Assembly: GCA_023379435.1 (NCBI GenBank)
Contig: JAMCUH010000037.1
Coordinates: forward strand, 1-39,662
Length of the DNA: 39,662 nucleotides
Origin: Thermoplasmatota archaeon
GTDB lineage: Archaea; Thermoplasmatota; Thermoplasmata; Thermoplasmatales; Thermoplasmataceae
Direction: 5' to 3'
Part shown: positions 33,172 through 39,662 of the stretch, piece after piece
How positions within the stretch are numbered: position 1 is the first letter of the stretch
Layout of the letters: every line of letters begins with the position of its first letter
Made by a program: the position numbers and the translations under genes
The notes under the pieces: model-generated
Database searches by the model: none
What the model saw: only the letters and a program-made list of their open reading frames with translations
Told to the model about the DNA's origin: nothing

Positions 33172-33903
33172 TCATGAGACCCCCATGTTTATTTTTCTGA
33201 TTTTCTCCTTGTCTGGAATCTCAGGTAGGGTGGATTCATTGAGTAATTTTTTGAATTCAGAGAATGACTGGCATTTCAACAGGGGATTTGATCTCTTCTC
33301 ATATCCTATGGTGGATGATGTCTTTGGGCTCATGGATGAACCACAAAACGATCCTGCATAATGTGCTGGCAGAACTTCTGTGAAATCAGGCAGTTTCATG
33401 AGCTTTTCTGTTATGCTCTCATAGATCTGCAGGGATGCATCTTTTCCGGAAAAATCACACCTTCCTACGTCACCAACAAAAAGTGTATCACCAGTAAGAA
33501 CCGATGAGGGTTCTGTTGCATTCCTTCTGTTGTCATAATACAGGATGGAAATGCTCTCCTGGGTGTGGCCTGGAGTATGAATGAATTCCAGTGTAAAGTT
33601 ACCAAGCGTGATTTTCTTGCGATCCTTTATGGGAAGAAAATTGAAATACACGTTAGATTCCTCATGCATAAGAATATCTGATCCTGACAGATCACTTAGC
33701 TTTCTCGCTCCAGATATGTGATCGGCATGTATGTGGGTTTCAATGACAGCCTTCAGGTCAAGCCGCATTCTTTTCAGTATTTCTGTATATTGATCAGTGT
33801 CTGAGGCGGGATCGATTAATACGGCAACACCATATGAAGGACATGCGATTATATACGAAAGGCAGCATCTATCTTCACTGATAATCTGTCTTATGAGAGG
33901 CAC
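33172..33903 (-). CDS. Persulfide dioxygenase-like metallo-beta-lactamase (ETHE1 type)
   Basis: This 243-residue mononuclear iron enzyme probably oxidises glutathione- or other low-molecular-weight persulfide to sulfite. The metal motif is H57-x-H59-x-D61-H62 in THIHADHISGA, with H113 in HTPGHTQESIS, D139 in LTGDTLFVGDVGR and H181 in LPAHYAGS. The GSSMSPKTSSTIGYEKRSNP segment (190-208) is characteristic of the ETHE1/persulfide dioxygenase branch and separates it from glyoxalase II. It suggests sulfane-sulfur detoxification in a sulfur-rich acidic habitat. No rhodanese is adjacent. It lies upstream of the flavin reductase gene in the same direction with a 185-base gap, so each probably has its own promoter. 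Confidence 0.85.
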   Translation of the reverse strand: MPLIRQIISEDRCCLSYIIACPSYGVAVLIDPASDTDQYTEILKRMRLDLKAVIETHIHADHISGARKLSDLSGSDILMHEESNVYFNFLPIKDRKKITLGNFTLEFIHTPGHTQESISILYYDNRRNATEPSSVLTGDTLFVGDVGRCDFSGKDASLQIYESITEKLMKLPDFTEVLPAHYAGSFCGSSMSPKTSSTIGYEKRSNPLLKCQSFSEFKKLLNESTLPEIPDKEKIRKINMGVS

Positions 33904-34014
33904 AGTTCTGTAACAGAAAGAGCATTATAATATCCTTTAGGTCAGTAATATTATCAAAAGATATTTATTCGCAAATTGTAAGAGAGATTTATTAGGGTAA
34001 AAATCTGATTGTGA

Positions 34015-35514
34015 TCACTGTGTTATTACATTGAGATTTTCAGTCTTTTCTGATTGTGCCGGTGATTCTTTTTTTCTTCCACCGTTATTGATTACTTCCT
34101 TTGAAAATACAACCACAACGGCAGAAACAGCGAAAAGTGCGACGGCTATTATGAACGCCAGGGTAAACGCATAGTGAGTTGGAAGTGAAAGGGAATATGG
34201 ATTTCCCGAAACTGCTGCAACGGAATAGGTTGATAATATTGCACCGGCAACAGGTGCTCCTATGCTGCTCCCAAGGTTACGGAAGGTACCGTTCATGGAT
34301 GTGGCAAGTCCCATATCTTTAGGATCCACAGATAGCACAAGTATGTTGATTATTGAGGCATTCATAATGGATATTCCGGAGCCTATGATGAAACCATAAA
34401 GTAACGTAAGGGTAAAAGATGGATTTGTAGCTTCTAATAGGAATCCAACTGCTGCAACTATTGGTCCCAGTACGGCCATGTGCTTCACCCCATGTCTTGT
34501 AATAACTGCCCCTGTCACAGGACCAAAGATAAGCGTTCCAATGGCAAACGGTACCAGCGATAGACCTGTATCAAGTATACTTATTCCAAAACCGTAGGGG
34601 GATGTGGATTCGAATCTATATGTTAAAGCCTGCATTGCAAGGAACATGCCCATACCGGAGATTGCAAGAGCAACGTTTGGTATCCAGACATTCCTCTTTG
34701 AAAGTAACCTTTGATCCAGGATTGCCTCCCCTCCAACGAAAGAATAGTGCCTTTCGTAAATGAATGTTGGAATGAAAAGCAGAACTCCAGAGAAAATTAA
34801 GCCGAGAACAGTTATGGAAGACCATCCTATGACAGGCCCATCTGAAATGCCAAATACTATGAGACCAAGAGCGATTGCGAAGACACTTGCACCAATGTAA
34901 TCAACCCTCGTTCCCGGTCTTCTGTACTGTGATTCCCTGATATAAATGGCGGAAATTATCACAAGTGCAAAAACAAATGGGACTGCTGTGTGATATGTGT
35001 ATCTCCATCCCAGATCGTTGGAAACAAGAGATCCGAGAGGGAGACTGATGGCAAATCCGGCACCAAACATTGCGCTCAACAGAGCCTGGGCCTTTGGGAC
35101 AAGCCTTCTGGGAAACTCCTCCCTCACAAGACTCATGCCCAGAGGCATAACTGTCAGGCCGATTCCCTGAATCCCCCTTGATGCGAGCATGTATCCGAAG
35201 TTAGGAGAGAATCCTGTAGACAACACCGCAAACGCATAAACAAGAAGCACAATGACCAGCATTCTCTTCTTTCCGTATATGTCTCCGAGCTTCCCCACTA
35301 TGGGGCTTAGTGCAACCCCTGTCACCAGGTATACAGACAACACAAGGCTGACCTGTGAAATACTTACACCGAAATCCTTTGCTATTGATGGGAGTGAGGG
35401 AGTGAGCATACCCTCAATGTACATGACAACGAGAATCAGCATCGCAAGAATCATCATTATAAGAGATGTGTATTTTTTGTCATATTCTTCATTTGATTGA
35501 GTTTCCAAGTTCAT
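34015..35514 (-). CDS. DHA2-family multidrug efflux transporter (MFS)
   Basis: This 499-residue protein has about 14 membrane helices, the size and plan of EmrB/QacA-type drug/H+ antiporters. Motif A appears as GKLGDIYGKKRML (about 73-85), and motif C-like features are in AISLPLGSLV. The C-terminal tail is cytoplasmic and hydrophilic (NNGGRKKESPAQSEKTE). Its start overlaps the end of the MarR-type regulator gene by 4 bases, so the two are co-translated. This pairing is the classical arrangement for inducible efflux of organic solvents or drugs. The actual substrate is unknown. Confidence 0.87.
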   Translation of the reverse strand: MNLETQSNEEYDKKYTSLIMMILAMLILVVMYIEGMLTPSLPSIAKDFGVSISQVSLVLSVYLVTGVALSPIVGKLGDIYGKKRMLVIVLLVYAFAVLSTGFSPNFGYMLASRGIQGIGLTVMPLGMSLVREEFPRRLVPKAQALLSAMFGAGFAISLPLGSLVSNDLGWRYTYHTAVPFVFALVIISAIYIRESQYRRPGTRVDYIGASVFAIALGLIVFGISDGPVIGWSSITVLGLIFSGVLLFIPTFIYERHYSFVGGEAILDQRLLSKRNVWIPNVALAISGMGMFLAMQALTYRFESTSPYGFGISILDTGLSLVPFAIGTLIFGPVTGAVITRHGVKHMAVLGPIVAAVGFLLEATNPSFTLTLLYGFIIGSGISIMNASIINILVLSVDPKDMGLATSMNGTFRNLGSSIGAPVAGAILSTYSVAAVSGNPYSLSLPTHYAFTLAFIIAVALFAVSAVVVVFSKEVINNGGRKKESPAQSEKTENLNVITQ

Positions 35515-35981
35515 TCCTCCTCGGTTAGTTCCATTTCCATTCTTTCAAGATTTTCCTTCATGATGACCATGGCTTTTTCTAGGATTTCAAGCTCTCTTTC
35601 ACCGAGATTCTCTATGAGTGCCTTTATTAGGTCATCATAAAGATCTGATATCTTTCTCAAAAGTTCCTTTCCTTTTGGTTCTATTGCAAGATAATAGCTC
35701 CTTCTGTCCTTCTCGTTCTTTATCCTTCTAACTAGATTGCCCCTTTCAAGGTTATCGCTTATACTGGTTATGGTCGACTTAGAGACCTGAATTATATGCG
35801 ATAGCCTTACAAGTGATTCGGAACCCTGTGATTCAAGATGGTGAAGAATGAAGAATGCTGGTCTTGATATGTTCAGACTTCTAAGATAAAAGCTCTGGAT
35901 GGCCATCATTTTTCCTACAATGGATTTCCAGCCGTCTCTTATGTTTTTGATATCATTTGTTTCGATTTTTGGACCATTCAT
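35511..35981 (-). CDS. MarR-family transcriptional regulator
   Basis: This 156-residue winged-helix regulator has the helix-turn-helix LVRLSHIIQVSKSTITSISD (about 58-77) and the wing with RRIKNEKDRRSYYLAI (about 85-100), which match MarR proteins. Helices at both ends should form the dimer. It is the first gene of an operon with the DHA2 transporter (4-base overlap) and probably represses both. A palindrome 34-55 bases upstream of its ATG, overlapping the probable TATA box, is a good candidate operator, implying autoregulation relieved by a small aromatic or drug ligand. Confidence 0.88.
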   Translation of the reverse strand: MNGPKIETNDIKNIRDGWKSIVGKMMAIQSFYLRSLNISRPAFFILHHLESQGSESLVRLSHIIQVSKSTITSISDNLERGNLVRRIKNEKDRRSYYLAIEPKGKELLRKISDLYDDLIKALIENLGERELEILEKAMVIMKENLERMEMELTEEE

Positions 35982-36014
35982 ATAAGTCAGAGTGATATTA
36001 CAATTAATTATTTA

Positions 36015-36036
36015 ATAGTTAGTGCAATCTAACTAT
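36015..36036. promoter_or_regulatory. Palindromic candidate MarR operator
   Basis: ATAGTTAG and CTAACTAT form a perfect 8-base inverted repeat with a 6-base spacer (TGCAAT). Centre-to-centre spacing of the arms is 14 bases. It lies directly upstream of and partly overlapping the AT-rich TATA region (minus strand TTAAATAATTAATTG) of the MarR-transporter operon, the right place for a repressor to block TBP/TFB. Confidence 0.65.
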
Positions 36037-36147
36037 ATTTATTGTCACAACTTTATCAATTAATTACGGAAGCCGGTTTATACTGGTCTTTCATATATAT
36101 TCCCTCACGGCATTTCCAGATCTTTACTGTAATACTCGTGGTTATTT

Positions 36148-37014
36148 TCAGTTCTTTAGTGCCGTAGTAATATTATGGAGTGATGTTACTAGTTCTCTTT
36201 CCTGTTCAGGCTCAAGAGGGAGCAAAGGTGGTCTGGGCTGCCCCACATCCAAGCCATGAAAATGTCTTATGGCGGTATAGTTTGCAGACCACTGGCCATA
36301 CTTTTTTACCTCTGCAAGGCAGGAGGATATGATTTTCTGTAAATTTTCTGCTTCTATTTTCTCATAGTTACGGATGATTCTCACGAAGATATCTGTGAGG
36401 TAATTGGAAGAACTGCCTATTATACCGTCCAATCCGGATCTCAAAGCTGGTATGATCAGATCATCTGGTCCCGACAATACAAGAAAATCATCACCCATCT
36501 CCCATTTGAAGTTGATCATATGTGAAATATCCGGTAAGGTTTCTTTTATTCCGATAATTCTTCCCCCCTTGGCGTTAACTTCCTTCACGATTTTTGTGGA
36601 TATTGGATTATTTGTCGTCTTTGGAAAGTTATAAACGATCGTGTCATAAATTCTGGACACATCAAGAAAATATCTTATTAACCATGATTCAGGAACGTCG
36701 AAGTAATAATAGGGCGGAAGCAGGGCAATCGCCCTGAAATTCAGTGACTTTGCCTTCTTTGCCAATTCAACAACTTCTGATGTGTTAAGGCTTCCGATCT
36801 GCATTATGACCTTGCTTGAAATATCTGAAAAGACCTCCATGATCTTCATCTTCTCTTCATGGGATAGTGTGGGTCCAAGGCCTGTGGTGCCACAGAGAAA
36901 CAGCAGATCGATGCCCTTTGACAGGATCAACTCGCCGAAAAAATGCATTTTCTCATAATCTACCTTGTTGTTATGGAATGGTGTTATCATCGGGCATATT
37001 TTCATCTTATCCAT
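36148..37014 (-). CDS. DHDPS/NAL-family aldolase, probable KDG aldolase
   Basis: This 288-residue class I aldolase has the pyruvate-binding loop CGTTGLGPTLS (41-51), the proton-relay Tyr128 in IVYNFPKTT and the Schiff-base Lys157 in IIGIKETLPD. This is the dihydrodipicolinate synthase/N-acetylneuraminate lyase superfamily. In Picrophilus and Thermoplasma a member of this family is the KDG-specific aldolase that cleaves 2-keto-3-deoxygluconate to pyruvate and glyceraldehyde in the non-phosphorylating Entner-Doudoroff route. That identity is favoured here because glucose dehydrogenase and KDG-kinase-like genes are nearby. Other keto-sugar acid aldolases of the same family remain possible. ATG at 37014 is preferred; ATG at 37005 is also in frame. 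Confidence 0.82.
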   Translation of the reverse strand: MDKMKICPMITPFHNNKVDYEKMHFFGELILSKGIDLLFLCGTTGLGPTLSHEEKMKIMEVFSDISSKVIMQIGSLNTSEVVELAKKAKSLNFRAIALLPPYYYFDVPESWLIRYFLDVSRIYDTIVYNFPKTTNNPISTKIVKEVNAKGGRIIGIKETLPDISHMINFKWEMGDDFLVLSGPDDLIIPALRSGLDGIIGSSSNYLTDIFVRIIRNYEKIEAENLQKIISSCLAEVKKYGQWSANYTAIRHFHGLDVGQPRPPLLPLEPEQERELVTSLHNITTALKN

Positions 37015-37110
37015 AAGGCATTATCTATTCTGGGGAATCAGTAATGTAAATAAACTATTTTCCATATGTATTTTTGAAATGTCGCAAGTAAATTTTTAAG
37101 AAAACAGCGA

Positions 37111-37136
37111 GTGGAATTTCCTAGCAATAATTCCAC
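37111..37136. promoter_or_regulatory. Inverted repeat upstream of the P450 gene
   Basis: GTGGAATT and AATTCCAC form a perfect 8-base inverted repeat with a 10-base spacer, in the divergent gap between the aldolase and P450 genes. It immediately precedes a pair of direct repeats. It is a candidate operator. Confidence 0.45.
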
Positions 37137-37182
37137 CAAGTGGAAATGCATTTGAAGAAGGCGCAGCTCAAGTGGCAATGCA
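37137..37182. repeat. Two 14-base direct repeats upstream of the P450 gene
   Basis: CAAGTGGAAATGCA (37137-37150) and CAAGTGGCAATGCA (37169-37182) differ at one base and are 32 bases apart, close to three helical turns. They lie 40-85 bases upstream of the P450 start, just before the AT-rich promoter (AAAATAAATAAATATC). They fit binding sites for a regulator of the P450 gene. Confidence 0.5.
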
Positions 37183-37222
37183 AGAAACGTAAAATAAATA
37201 AATATCATGCTCATGCATTTTA

Positions 37223-38440
37223 ATGGACAAAGCAGAAGACTTTGACGCAGAGATATTCAGATCGATGGAGTTCATATCCAATCCATATCCTATATATAGG
37301 GAACTGAGAAACATCAATCCTCTGATTTATCTCCGGAATGAAAGGTATTACTGGATTCTCTCATACAAGGACTGTTCTTCTGTTCTCTCTGATCTCGACT
37401 ACGGAAAAAAGTTTAAAAGAACCTACGAGGAAATGACAAATTCAAACGTTGATGATCTGCAACATTATGATCCGAGAAACCCAAGGAGAAACATGCTTTT
37501 CCTTGATCCTCCTGATCACACACGGCTCAGGAATCTAGTTGCCAAGGCATTCGTTCCAAAGAACATAGAAAAGATGAGACCATTCATAAGATCACTGGCT
37601 GAGGATCTAATCAAAAGAGTGCGGGAAGGGAGAGATTTTGATATAATGTCCGGATTTGCCGGACCAATTCCAGCTTACACTATCGCAAAGATACTGGGTG
37701 TTCCAAATAGGGATATGGAAAAATTCAAAAAATGGTCCGATTCCGCAGCACTGTCACTTGACAGCACAAGAACAAGGGAAGAATATGAAGAGGCAAGAGT
37801 TGCTGATGAAAATCTATCATTATACATATCAAGCCTGATAGATGAGAAAAAGAAGTCGCACGAAGATGATTTACTCTCTGATCTCATTGCTGCTGAGGAT
37901 TCCGGCGAGAAACTGACTCACAGGGAACTCATAGCCACTTCAACACTTCTTCTCGTTGCAGGTCATGAAACCACTACAAATCTCATAGGAAATGGCTTTC
38001 TTGCCCTTCTGAGAAACAGAGATCAGATGGATATGCTAAGGGAAGACAGATCACTCCTTAAGAACGCAGTTGAGGAGTTCCTGAGGTATGATCCACCGGT
38101 GCAGCAGACTGCCAGAGCTGTCTATAAGGCTACCGTAATTTCCGGTATGGAAATAAAGGAGGGTACAAGAATTTCTGCAGTGATAGGTTCAGCAAACCGT
38201 GATCCGGAAGCTTTTGAAAATCCCGATACCCTGGACATTACAAGAAAGGATAACAAACATCTTTCTTTCAGCAAAGGTATACACTTCTGCATAGGGTCGC
38301 AGCTTGCAAGACTGGAAGCTGAGGTTGCTTTTGACATACTTATGGATAATCTTTCAGATGCGAGGTTAAGCGCAGAACCTGAATGGAGAAATAATGCCAA
38401 CATGCATGGCATGAAAACATTTCTTGTAAAAAAGAACTAA
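37223..38440 (+). CDS. Cytochrome P450 (soluble, class I type)
   Basis: This 405-residue soluble P450 has all hallmarks: the I-helix AGHETT (246-251) for oxygen activation, E285-x2-R288 in the K helix, and the heme-binding loop SFSKGIHFCIG with the proximal Cys356. The N-terminus has no membrane anchor, as in bacterial and archaeal P450s such as CYP119 and Picrophilus CYP231. It inserts one oxygen atom into an unknown substrate, using electrons from a ferredoxin; no ferredoxin or reductase gene is adjacent. The upstream 200 bases carry an inverted repeat and two direct repeats that may control it. ATG at 37223 follows an AT-rich promoter at leaderless spacing. Confidence 0.92.
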   Translation: MDKAEDFDAEIFRSMEFISNPYPIYRELRNINPLIYLRNERYYWILSYKDCSSVLSDLDYGKKFKRTYEEMTNSNVDDLQHYDPRNPRRNMLFLDPPDHTRLRNLVAKAFVPKNIEKMRPFIRSLAEDLIKRVREGRDFDIMSGFAGPIPAYTIAKILGVPNRDMEKFKKWSDSAALSLDSTRTREEYEEARVADENLSLYISSLIDEKKKSHEDDLLSDLIAAEDSGEKLTHRELIATSTLLLVAGHETTTNLIGNGFLALLRNRDQMDMLREDRSLLKNAVEEFLRYDPPVQQTARAVYKATVISGMEIKEGTRISAVIGSANRDPEAFENPDTLDITRKDNKHLSFSKGIHFCIGSQLARLEAEVAFDILMDNLSDARLSAEPEWRNNANMHGMKTFLVKKN

Positions 38441-38905
38441 ACAAAATCATTCGTTAATAATGGAGAATATCCTGAAACTATTGTTTCCCGGGGTAGTAAT
38501 TGGGTCTTAATGAAAAAATTATGCGTGTGAACCAGGGAATATTCTATTAAAATGATGTTTCACCAGAGTGAAAGGACTTCTTACATGATTTTTCAAAAGG
38601 AAAGTCTTCAAACAAATTTTATCAATATTTTTAAAGTTCCGTTCAGTAGACTTGATTCAACTTATTACGCCCCTTCCACTCATTTTTCCTGTATACTTGT
38701 AATTAGTAATTTTGTTCAAGCATGATTATTGCAAATAAAAAATAGGATAATTTCCTGAATGAGCAAAATATTTTCACCATTATATCACACTTGCTAGCAA
38801 TACTCATGATGTGCCATAATTCTGCGTCCGCAAATTAATAATTGCTAAAAAATAATCGAATTTCCAATATAAATGTTTATATCCTATAATCAATTCCTAA
38901 CGACC
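38441..38905. other. AT-rich intergenic region, no gene seen
   Basis: All frames are short. TTTCAC and GTGAAA (38558-38573) form a 6-base inverted repeat with a 4-base spacer. TTTATATCCTATAATC at about 38876-38891 is a plausible TATA region for the glycosyltransferase gene. I find no RNA-gene signature. Confidence 0.45.
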
Positions 38906-39662
38906 ATGCTGAGTTCAGAATCAGCAAAGGAGCCACTTGCGTTACAGATATGTAATGATAACACCGAGAAATTGCAGGTGACTCAGCAATATATATCTAA
39001 AACAAAAAGATTTTCCATAATTATTCCTGCTTATAACGAGGAAAATAGAATAAGACCTGTCCTTAATGAAGTTGTTCACCATTTGAAAAATAATGAGCTT
39101 AACTGGGACATCATACTGACAATAGATGGTAATGACCGAACAGAAGAAGTTGCAAGGGAGTTTTTATCGAAGTACGGAAACATAAAGATTTTGAAATCGC
39201 CTGGAAGATCTGGTAAGGGTGGATCTGTAAAGAGGGGTTTAGGATTGGTTGATTCCGATTACGTTATTCTAATGGATGCAGATAACAGCATTCCATTTTC
39301 CACGATGATAGAAAATCTGAAGTTCGTCGATGATTTCGACTGCGTTATTTTTTCAAGATATAATTCATCAATGAACGAGATTCCATTTATTAGAAGGGTC
39401 ATTAGCAGAGGTTTCAACAGACTTCTTAGATTTTCCTTAAGAATTAACATCAGGGATACACAAACTGGATATAAAATAATTAAAACTGAACCTTTAAAAC
39501 AGGCCATGGATAAGGTCAGTGTAACCAATACTTTCTTTGATGTTGCAATGCTTTACCACCTATTACGGAAGAAAATAAAGATCAAAGAGATTGAGGTAAA
39601 CTACAAGCACAAGGAGGGTAGCAAGTTTCACCCTGTTGGAGAGGTAATAGGTCAAGGTGTAT
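38906..39662 (+). CDS. Family 2 glycosyltransferase, dolichyl-phosphate sugar synthase type (partial)
   Basis: The frame is open from ATG 38906 to the window edge (252 codons seen; the 3' end is missing). After a polar lead of about 35 residues comes FSIIIPAYNEENRI (36-49), the nucleotide-sugar binding start of GT2 enzymes. The DxD motif D124-A-D126 is in LMDADNSIP, and RDTQTGYKI further on is typical of dolichyl-phosphate mannose/glucose synthases. These load sugars onto the polyprenyl carrier for surface glycoprotein and glycolipid synthesis, important in wall-less Thermoplasmatales. No membrane helix is present in the visible part; some relatives have C-terminal helices. The leader is consistent with a leaderless start. 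Confidence 0.86.
   Translation, partial: MLSSESAKEPLALQICNDNTEKLQVTQQYISKTKRFSIIIPAYNEENRIRPVLNEVVHHLKNNELNWDIILTIDGNDRTEEVAREFLSKYGNIKILKSPGRSGKGGSVKRGLGLVDSDYVILMDADNSIPFSTMIENLKFVDDFDCVIFSRYNSSMNEIPFIRRVISRGFNRLLRFSLRINIRDTQTGYKIIKTEPLKQAMDKVSVTNTFFDVAMLYHLLRKKIKIKEIEVNYKHKEGSKFHPVGEVIGQGV

Noticed and set aside
1-39662. CRISPR array or intact insertion sequence
   Set aside because: No regularly spaced direct repeats were seen, and no open transposase with terminal inverted repeats was found.

Overview
The window reads as chromosomal DNA of a thermoacidophilic archaeon of the order Thermoplasmatales (Thermoplasma, Picrophilus, Ferroplasma or Cuniculiplasma relatives). The evidence is a Thermoplasma-type glucose 1-dehydrogenase, archaeal secretion ATPases of the FlaI/TadA type, a Ta0938-like zinc protein, a BcrAD-type sugar kinase, a KDG-aldolase-like protein and a P450 of the kind known in Picrophilus. 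Many genes also start at or just after the expected start site of a TATA box (leaderless style), while others carry a GAGGTG/GGTGAT Shine-Dalgarno. No rRNA, tRNA, CRISPR array or intact insertion sequence was found.

Layout. 0.5-5.5 kb: a CinA-like protein, a tiny cysteine-rich CWC protein, a dienelactone hydrolase, an MFS transporter, a Ta0938-like zinc protein coupled to a zinc-finger/heme-oxygenase-fold protein, and a small membrane protein. 5.5-8.4 kb: a protein kinase, a PP2C phosphatase and a VWA protein, forming a YegI/YegK/YegL (TerY-P type) signalling triad. 8.5-14.9 kb: 2-hydroxyacid dehydrogenase, an 880-base gap, GTP cyclohydrolase II, glucose dehydrogenase, FolD, NadE and a Na+/H+ antiporter. 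14.9-20.8 kb: a four-gene minus-strand operon with two secretion ATPases and two T2SSF membrane proteins, i.e. a Tad-like type IV filament or secretion machine. 21-24 kb: an Lhr-type helicase and a tiny poly-aspartate ORF with its own promoter. 24-30 kb: MFS transporter, phosphoribosyltransferase, 2,4-dienoyl-CoA-reductase-like SDR and a large beta-helix surface protein. 30-39.7 kb: a frameshifted zinc ribbon, a palindrome-rich gap, KDG-kinase-like sugar kinase, SCP2 protein, flavin reductase, persulfide dioxygenase, a MarR-regulated DHA2 transporter, a KDG-aldolase-like protein, a cytochrome P450 and a family 2 glycosyltransferase that runs off the end.

How the genes fit together. Glucose dehydrogenase, KDG kinase and KDG aldolase candidates are scattered but belong to the Entner-Doudoroff glucose route of these archaea. 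GTP cyclohydrolase II, FolD and NadE supply flavin, folate and NAD cofactors. The kinase/PP2C/VWA set is a self-contained reversible phosphorylation module of unknown target. The Tad-like operon encodes the motor and platform of a surface or secretion apparatus; its pilins and prepilin peptidase must lie elsewhere. The parts most worth a second look are the phospho-signalling triad, the double-ATPase Tad-like operon with its long disordered arm carrying a repeated basic/Thr motif, the poly-Asp micro-ORF, the CWC micro-ORF, and the zinc-finger/heme-oxygenase-fold fusion.
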